Source: an uncultured Poribacteria bacterium (lineage in GTDB: Bacteria; Poribacteria; WGA-4E; WGA-3G). From it: a stretch of DNA of 64,000 bases. Under the pieces are notes generated by a model. The model was not told the DNA's origin. It was given only the letters and a program-made list of their open reading frames with translations, and did not search any database. The position numbers and the translations under genes are program-made. The DNA is taken from NCBI GenBank assembly GCA_951813545.1, contig OX638352.1, forward strand, positions 1,922,001 through 1,986,000, written 5' to 3'. Shown here one piece after another: positions 59,315 through 64,000 of this stretch. Every line of letters starts with the position of its first letter. Position 1 is the stretch's first letter.

Positions 59315-61210
59315 TTAATCATCACTCTCCACAGCAACTTCTCCTTCCATAGGAGCAGCTGCCGCTTGCTTCTTCTTTTCACCCCACAAACCGAGCCAGA
59401 AGATAAACCCAACGAGTGCAAAGAAAACCACCATGATGATTGCTACCATGTTCACTGCTTCGCTGAGAAGCGGCGTAAATGCATCAGCAGATGTGTCTTG
59501 CATGACTCCGAAAATATGCCACGCTTCTCGAAGTCCTGAGCGCGCATATCCCATCAGTCCCATCAGGGACGTAAATGTAATTGCTACGAGAATTAACACG
59601 TATTGTGAGCGATCTGTCATCTCTCCCCATTTAATGGTGCCAGACGTTGTCGCTTTGCGGTACATGAAGATATCGACCACTGTGACGATTGCCATCACCG
59701 CAAGTGCAACTAGGACCTGATAAGGGGTAAGGATATTGACACGCAAATCTGTTGGAACGGTAAATCCGACGATGCCGATAACCACGATTGAGACTGTCGC
59801 GAGGAAAAAGATCGAAGAGATAGCAACGTTGCCAACCTTTTTCCAACTTGCCGTAGGTGTCTTGCCTGAACGCCGATAAAATAGGAAACTCAAGAAAGTG
59901 GTGAGAATAACGATGTTAACAGCCGTATTTTTGGCAGTCATCAAGCCAAACAGTCCGAGGTGCGGGTGGTTTGCACCGCCCATCGCGCTCAGTTCACTGG
60001 CACTTGAGATCTTAGAGAGCGTGCGCGGCGTCATCCAAATTGCGACACAGATAACAATAACCGTGATCATATACGGACGGTATCGCGCATAGACCTCTGC
60101 CCCTTCAATTCGTCCCATGCCCGACCAGAGGTAGTAGTTCGCACCAATAAACAGGACACCAATCATTACCGCCTGAATAATAAATAGCCAAGAAAAGAGA
60201 CTACCCATCATGTTGATGCCCATTGTGTTATTGAACATATAGATTTCTCTACCGAGCCAATAACCCAGGAAAGGCAGTGGGATAAGTCCACAAAGTGCAA
60301 TGAAGTTTCCGGTATAGCCCATCCAATCGTAGTGTGCTTTGTCTTCCTTCGTCTTCGCGACGAGGAATCGGAACGCCGCATAAGCCGCCACAATCGAACC
60401 TCCGAAAGCGATGTTCCCGACGAGACGGTGGATATTAACCGGCATCCACGTAAAGTTGTTGACAGCATCCCAAACGGTTCCCATGAACTCGCCTGTTGTC
60501 TCATTGTGGAGGGGCACCATTGTATGGCTTGTGACACCCTCCATCGCGGTTTCAGGTGTGAGTGCTGGATCTGCAGCCAACTTTTCCTCTATCCAAGACT
60601 TCCGCCTTCCTTCAGATAGCACGCCGTATTGGGTCGCGGGACTCGTTTGGTAACTCAACCATGCATTAGAAACAAACATGATCGCAGTCCCGAACACATT
60701 CAAAAGCACGCCAAGGAAGAGATGCCATCCCTTGTGGCGTCCTTGCATCTTATCCCATCCGTAGGAGTAAAGGTAAAGCGTAAAGGTTTCCCCGAAGAAC
60801 AGGAAGACGTAAAAAATCATCGTCGGACCGAATATCCCGCTGAGCTTCGTCATCACTTTCGGATAGCACCAGATGAGGATGAAAACGAGAACACCACCGA
60901 GCAGGGCTGTCGTCGAAAACGCACCCATACAGAGTTTAATGAACTCCTGCGCCATTCGGTCGTATCGCATGTCCTTCGTCTTCCAACCGATAAATTCGAT
61001 GATAACGGCGAACATCGGGACACCGAGAATAAAAGATCCGAATAATAGGTGGAGCTGCGCAGCAATCCATGCTGCATTTCGGCTGCCGATCTTCGGGAAG
61101 AGGCGATATTCTGCCTCGGTCGTATCTTGGGCAAACGCCGGTGCGACAGCTAACACGACATAAGCGACCAGCACGAAACCAAGTATGAGATAGAGTCTTT
61201 TTTTAGACAT
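59315..61210 (-). CDS. CydA-like cytochrome bd-superfamily protein without Q-loop
   Basis: A 631-residue membrane protein with 13 or 14 predicted helices, against nine in canonical CydA. By-eye alignment with E. coli CydA gives His54 in AQLHLLFGSF (His19), Glu141 in FFGETFTLYLYSYGWDKM (Glu107), and His261 in NIHRLVGNIAFGG (His186). The residue matching Glu99 is Phe133. The segment between the sixth and seventh helices after His261 is only about 20 residues, so the quinol-binding Q-loop is absent, and the GRQPW motif is replaced (IWMTPRT). Four extra C-terminal helices are present. No CydB is in the window. Neighbours are c-type cytochromes and cupredoxin-like proteins, so electrons may come from cytochrome c. 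Similar proteins are known in Nitrospira (cytochrome bd-like) and as OR-C/OR-N families. Confidence 0.8.
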   Translation of the reverse strand: MSKKRLYLILGFVLVAYVVLAVAPAFAQDTTEAEYRLFPKIGSRNAAWIAAQLHLLFGSFILGVPMFAVIIEFIGWKTKDMRYDRMAQEFIKLCMGAFSTTALLGGVLVFILIWCYPKVMTKLSGIFGPTMIFYVFLFFGETFTLYLYSYGWDKMQGRHKGWHLFLGVLLNVFGTAIMFVSNAWLSYQTSPATQYGVLSEGRRKSWIEEKLAADPALTPETAMEGVTSHTMVPLHNETTGEFMGTVWDAVNNFTWMPVNIHRLVGNIAFGGSIVAAYAAFRFLVAKTKEDKAHYDWMGYTGNFIALCGLIPLPFLGYWLGREIYMFNNTMGINMMGSLFSWLFIIQAVMIGVLFIGANYYLWSGMGRIEGAEVYARYRPYMITVIVICVAIWMTPRTLSKISSASELSAMGGANHPHLGLFGLMTAKNTAVNIVILTTFLSFLFYRRSGKTPTASWKKVGNVAISSIFFLATVSIVVIGIVGFTVPTDLRVNILTPYQVLVALAVMAIVTVVDIFMYRKATTSGTIKWGEMTDRSQYVLILVAITFTSLMGLMGYARSGLREAWHIFGVMQDTSADAFTPLLSEAVNMVAIIMVVFFALVGFIFWLGLWGEKKKQAAAAPMEGEVAVESDD

Positions 61211-61215
61211 TTTTT

Positions 61216-61304
61216 ATCGCTTTCGGCTGTCAGTCGTCGGCTTTCGGTTTCCGTCAGCAAAGAGAGTTTCTTACTGACTGCCGAAAACTGACTGCTGACC
61301 GCTA
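61216..61304. repeat. TCAG-type repeat
   Basis: TTTCGGCTGTCAGTCGTCGG and AAACTGACTGCTGACCGC around a spacer with AGAGAGTTTCTTACTGACTG. It lies between the CydA-like and the cupredoxin-like gene. Confidence 0.6.
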
Positions 61305-61305
61305 T

Positions 61306-62055
61306 TTATTTCGCGCGTTTCTTAAAGTCAGCACTCGTGAAGCTTACGGCGATATCACCACTCGCTGGCACTTCAACGGTCTTGTTCGCTGAACCGAGTT
61401 CTTCATGCCATGCGACGACACGTACCCTACCGGCTGGCACATCAGCGATTGAATAACTACCGGCATCCGCGGATTTTTCATACGCATCTGAACTGATCCA
61501 GGCATCATCAGCATCTTTGGCACCGGTGACCGTGAAGAAGTTGCTGGGAACAGCAACAATATAGCCGGTCATCCACGCGTGAATATCGCATGTGAATTTA
61601 ATTTCCTCAGCCTTCTCAATTTTGTGTGGGATAACTTTGCCGGGCTGCGGAATTTGATAGTTTATCGCGTTATTCTTTTTAGCGTGAGAATGGACGTTGT
61701 GTGCAATTGGATCGCTGGAGGTAATATCAACAGTAGAACCCGCAGTAACCGCGAGAACGTGTGGGTAGTAAGCGCACCCCTTCTGATCCATAACTGGATT
61801 CTTGTCTGGGACAGTAACTTTTGCACCGCGGACGCGTGCATAAATGACGACGTTTTTAATGCCTTTGCCTTTTGAGACCACGAGTGCTTCGGATTTTGTG
61901 CCTGCTACAGCGTCAATGCAATGCTGATCTTTGGTTGCCGTTAAGGCGGGACGTGCGGGGGCATCACCCTCATACATTACGGTACCGGTGATGGTGCCTG
62001 CGAACGCAGCACTTGCAAGCATTGCGCTAAAAAGCAGGGAAACTAGAACTTTCAT
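61306..62055 (-). CDS. Secreted cupredoxin-like protein (copy 1)
   Basis: From ATG 62055 with signal peptide (MKVLVSLLFSAMLASAAFA). It shares the whole plan of 53987: GTITGTVMYEGDAPARP, DQHCIDAVAG and QKGCAYYPHVLAVTAG, His in IAHNVHSHA, then FTCDIHAWMTGYIVAVP (Cys, His, Met) and a C-terminal carboxypeptidase-regulatory-like sandwich (GSYSIADVPAGRVRVVAWHE). The likely role is periplasmic copper binding or electron transfer. It lies upstream of the CydA-like gene. Confidence 0.75.
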   Translation of the reverse strand: MKVLVSLLFSAMLASAAFAGTITGTVMYEGDAPARPALTATKDQHCIDAVAGTKSEALVVSKGKGIKNVVIYARVRGAKVTVPDKNPVMDQKGCAYYPHVLAVTAGSTVDITSSDPIAHNVHSHAKKNNAINYQIPQPGKVIPHKIEKAEEIKFTCDIHAWMTGYIVAVPSNFFTVTGAKDADDAWISSDAYEKSADAGSYSIADVPAGRVRVVAWHEELGSANKTVEVPASGDIAVSFTSADFKKRAK

Positions 62056-62176
62056 AATTTGGCTTCTCCTTATATGGTTTAAATTTGTTCTGCAATATAT
62101 TAACACTACAGAATTTTAGAATGCAAATAAAAAGACCTAAAATTTGAACCAAGTTTTCTAAAGACTTATTTTCGAG

Positions 62177-62533
62177 TTACGGACGAAATGTTTCCTTAAT
62201 ATAGGTGAGAATTTCCCGTTGTTCCTCATCATTGAGGTAGTAGTAGAACGCTGGCATATCATCCTTTCCAGAGTTGATGCTATCCAGCAATTGCTCATCG
62301 TTGTGCCTCTCCCAGAGACTATTATTCGTTAGGTCTGCCGGATCCAACTTTTTGAAACGTCCGATGCGCCCGTTACCCTCTCCATTGTTTCCATGACATC
62401 CGGCGCAGTATCGGGCATATTTGTATTCAACCTGCGACTGATATTTTGTACTCGGGTCCACCTGTTTACCTAACCAGATTAACCCATTAAGCCACACGAT
62501 AATCATGACGATGACGACAACAAGGTGTCTCAT
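62177..62533 (-). CDS. Small monoheme c-type cytochrome
   Basis: 118 residues. N-terminal signal anchor (LVVVIVMIIVWLNGLIWLG), then one CXXCH in RYCAGCHGNNGEGNGRIG, and a likely Met ligand in GKDDMPAFYYYL. It resembles cytochrome c of the class I type. ATG 62533 is preceded by leader hairpin copy 4. A candidate electron carrier to or from the CydA-like protein. Confidence 0.88.
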   Translation of the reverse strand: MRHLVVVIVMIIVWLNGLIWLGKQVDPSTKYQSQVEYKYARYCAGCHGNNGEGNGRIGRFKKLDPADLTNNSLWERHNDEQLLDSINSGKDDMPAFYYYLNDEEQREILTYIKETFRP

Positions 62534-62557
62534 ATTTTTAATTTATGGGCTCTTGGA

Positions 62558-62582
62558 CTGCTCTCCATTACATTCCGAGCAG
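62558..62582 (-). promoter_or_regulatory. Leader hairpin, copy 4 (before the gene at 62177)
   Basis: Stem CTGCTC/GAGCAG around GGAATGTAATGGA in minus-strand sense, 24 nt before ATG 62533, ending ATAAATTAAAAAT. Preceded by GTGACCAGAAAC. Confidence 0.7.
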
Positions 62583-62687
62583 GTTTCTGGTCACGTCGCG
62601 ACTGGGAATGGGAACTTGTACTAATCCAAAACGAGAAATTAGAAGCATGTAAGCGTTCTCAAACCCAACACAGAATTAACCAGAAAC

Positions 62688-62712
62688 CATCGTGAAACGT
62701 AGTGGAATGATG
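62688..62712 (+). promoter_or_regulatory. Leader hairpin, copy 5, orphan in the opposite orientation
   Basis: Plus-strand sense: stem CATCGT/ATGATG (one G-T pair) around GAAACGTAGTGGA, identical in loop to copy 1. The 24-nt spacer ends AATTAAAAAT, but TAG replaces ATG; it runs into the 3' end of the tetraheme gene. Preceded by AATTAACCAGAAAC. Confidence 0.65.
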
Positions 62713-62735
62713 CCTATATCTTGAACAATTAAAAA

Positions 62736-64000
62736 TTAGCGTCCCAAGGATATGAGGTAATCTCGAACAAGTCGAATCTGTTTCTCAGCATCATCGCCAG
62801 CGTAACCATCAAGTGGCATGTGTTGACCGCCAACGAGGGGCCATGCCTGCGGCATCGCTGTTCCGGGTTGGAACGTCTGCGGATCCTTCATCCAGTCAAT
62901 AAGCCAATCCGCTTTGAGCCGCTCTTTTGCCAATGCGAGATCTGGTCGTCCCGCCTTGTCACTCCCTTCAGGAATAACTTCGCCCTGCGAAGGGTGGCAG
63001 GAGATACACTGAAGCACGTCAAAAATCTGCTTACCGACTCGCAATTCAGCAGTCGTCGGTGTCGGCATTTCGAGCGTTTCATAGGGGAACGGTTCATCGT
63101 CAAGGGCAGAGAAGTACTTGACAAGCGTTGTCGCTTCGTCATCCGATAGTTCAAATGTCGGCATTCGGACTTTGAGTCCGTAGCGGATTTCTGATGGCTC
63201 TTTAAGGAACGTAAATAACCAGTCAGGATAGACTCTCGCGCCTTCAGCTTTCAACGGCGGCGGTGCAAACTGTTTGGCATTCGTCTCATTCAATCCTTCG
63301 TGTGCTACGACGACATCGATATAACTGCCGCCTCCACCTTCAATCTCATGGCACCCAGCGCAATTGTACTTTTTCACCAACCGTCTACCAGCATCAATCC
63401 GGTTCAGTTTCTCGGATCGGTTATGGATATAATTGAGCGGATACTTCTCCGGTTGGAAGCTCTTCAAAAGCACGGCAAGTGCTTTCGCGTCTTCGTCGTT
63501 AATCTGAAAGACAGGCATACGAGAGACAATGCGTCGGGTCTGGTAACGCCGTGGATCGGTCACTTTACCAAGTGTCCATCCGGTCCAACTGTGTTCAACG
63601 TCCACTGTATCACCAAAGTCAAGTTCATCAGCGAGTTTCGCGCCGAATTCGCCGAGATCAGCACCGACCTTCGATTCATTTTCAAAACCGGGAATCTCGT
63701 GGCAACCGAAACATCCGTAGGTTCTGACGAGTGCCTCACCTTCGGCTACATCTACTTCACCAATGGATTCAGTAGATACGTTGGGGGTCGGCTGCTGTAA
63801 ATCCATCAGATAGGCGACGACGTTGTCAACTTCGCTAGAACTCAACCGCAAACTCGGCATACTCGTATCTGGGTCGTACGCTTTTGGATCGCTAACCCAC
63901 TGGCGGAGATAGTTCGCTGTAACCTTGGTACCGACACTGTCGAGTGCTGGGGCAAAATCGCTCCCTAAGCCATCAACGGCATGACATGTCAGGCAACCGA
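62736..64000 (-). CDS. Multiheme c-type cytochrome, at least four hemes, 5' end outside the window
   Basis: The frame continues to the window edge. Four CXXCH motifs are visible from the edge: CLTCH (at about 63986-64000), CFGCH in YGCFGCHEIPG, CAGCH in YNCAGCHEIEG, and CISCH in LQCISCHPSQG. Met ligands fit the MPVFQI, MPTFEL and AMPQAWPL regions. The methionine at 63860 is not the start because the frame upstream holds the fourth heme motif. It heads the second respiratory cluster in this window. Total length and N-terminus unknown. Confidence 0.88.
   Translation of the reverse strand, partial: GCLTCHAVDGLGSDFAPALDSVGTKVTANYLRQWVSDPKAYDPDTSMPSLRLSSSEVDNVVAYLMDLQQPTPNVSTESIGEVDVAEGEALVRTYGCFGCHEIPGFENESKVGADLGEFGAKLADELDFGDTVDVEHSWTGWTLGKVTDPRRYQTRRIVSRMPVFQINDEDAKALAVLLKSFQPEKYPLNYIHNRSEKLNRIDAGRRLVKKYNCAGCHEIEGGGGSYIDVVVAHEGLNETNAKQFAPPPLKAEGARVYPDWLFTFLKEPSEIRYGLKVRMPTFELSDDEATTLVKYFSALDDEPFPYETLEMPTPTTAELRVGKQIFDVLQCISCHPSQGEVIPEGSDKAGRPDLALAKERLKADWLIDWMKDPQTFQPGTAMPQAWPLVGGQHMPLDGYAGDDAEKQIRLVRDYLISLGR

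Noticed and set aside
63860..64000. Start of the multiheme cytochrome gene at the first Met in the frame (63860)
   Set aside because: The frame stays open upstream to the window edge and encodes a further CLTCH heme motif, so the true start lies outside.

Overview
The window looks like a contig from an uncultured Gram-negative, aerobically respiring bacterium. The best guess is Candidatus Poribacteria or a close relative. That assignment is inference from gene content: a Pup-proteasome type locus in an otherwise Gram-negative genome, many secreted LamG, PQQ-propeller, lamin-tail and subtilisin proteins, ThuA and Gfo/Idh/MocA genes, families of serine hydrolases, and intergenic regions packed with short palindromic and tandem repeats. 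No rRNA or tRNA gene was recognised.

Layout. 0-3.4 kb (minus): depupylase Dop and the proteasomal ATPase Arc/Mpa. 3.8-5.6 kb (plus): an AMP-forming acyl-CoA ligase with a clear sigma70-type promoter. 5.6-8.5 kb: an unknown gene, then a TIGR02391-type gene split by an IS605-type element carrying TnpB. 8.6-14 kb: a lipid kinase with an in-frame repeat insertion and a 1383-residue subtilase with a C-terminal sorting-like domain. 14-19.7 kb: repeats including a 132-bp MITE, an aldose epimerase, ThuA, and an ABC exporter. 19.8-27.5 kb: five related class-C beta-lactamase-like hydrolases, with a complete insertion sequence (13-bp inverted repeats, 5-bp target duplication) inserted at the stop codon of one of them. 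27.7-33.5 kb: LamG protein, Gfo/Idh/MocA oxidoreductase, SDR, and a large secreted lamin-tail protein. 33.9-36.4 kb: a HepT/MntA-like pair, a 120-bp tandem duplication and a nuclease remnant. 35.9-41.3 kb: PCP_red proteins, Mrp, a PQQ-propeller protein and a UspA-PCP_red-rubredoxin fusion.

Respiration fills the rest. 41.8-49.5 kb is a complete aa3-type cytochrome c oxidase operon (SCO1, subunits IV, III, a second III, ctaB, ctaA, ctaD, ctaC), followed by an ABC exporter pair. After some small secreted proteins, 54-64 kb holds a second respiratory cluster, all on the minus strand. It has five c-type cytochrome genes with ten CXXCH motifs in the window, two cupredoxin-like secreted proteins, and a 631-residue CydA-like protein. 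The CydA-like protein keeps the His/Glu/His residues of cytochrome bd but has no Q-loop, no GRQPW motif and no CydB in the window. It is the best candidate for an under-described electron-transfer complex that takes electrons from cytochrome c instead of quinol.

A second notable signal is non-coding. A leader of about 61 nt has a hairpin with a constant 13-nt loop and changing but still paired stems. It ends exactly 24 nt before the start codon of four genes, three of them in the cytochrome cluster.
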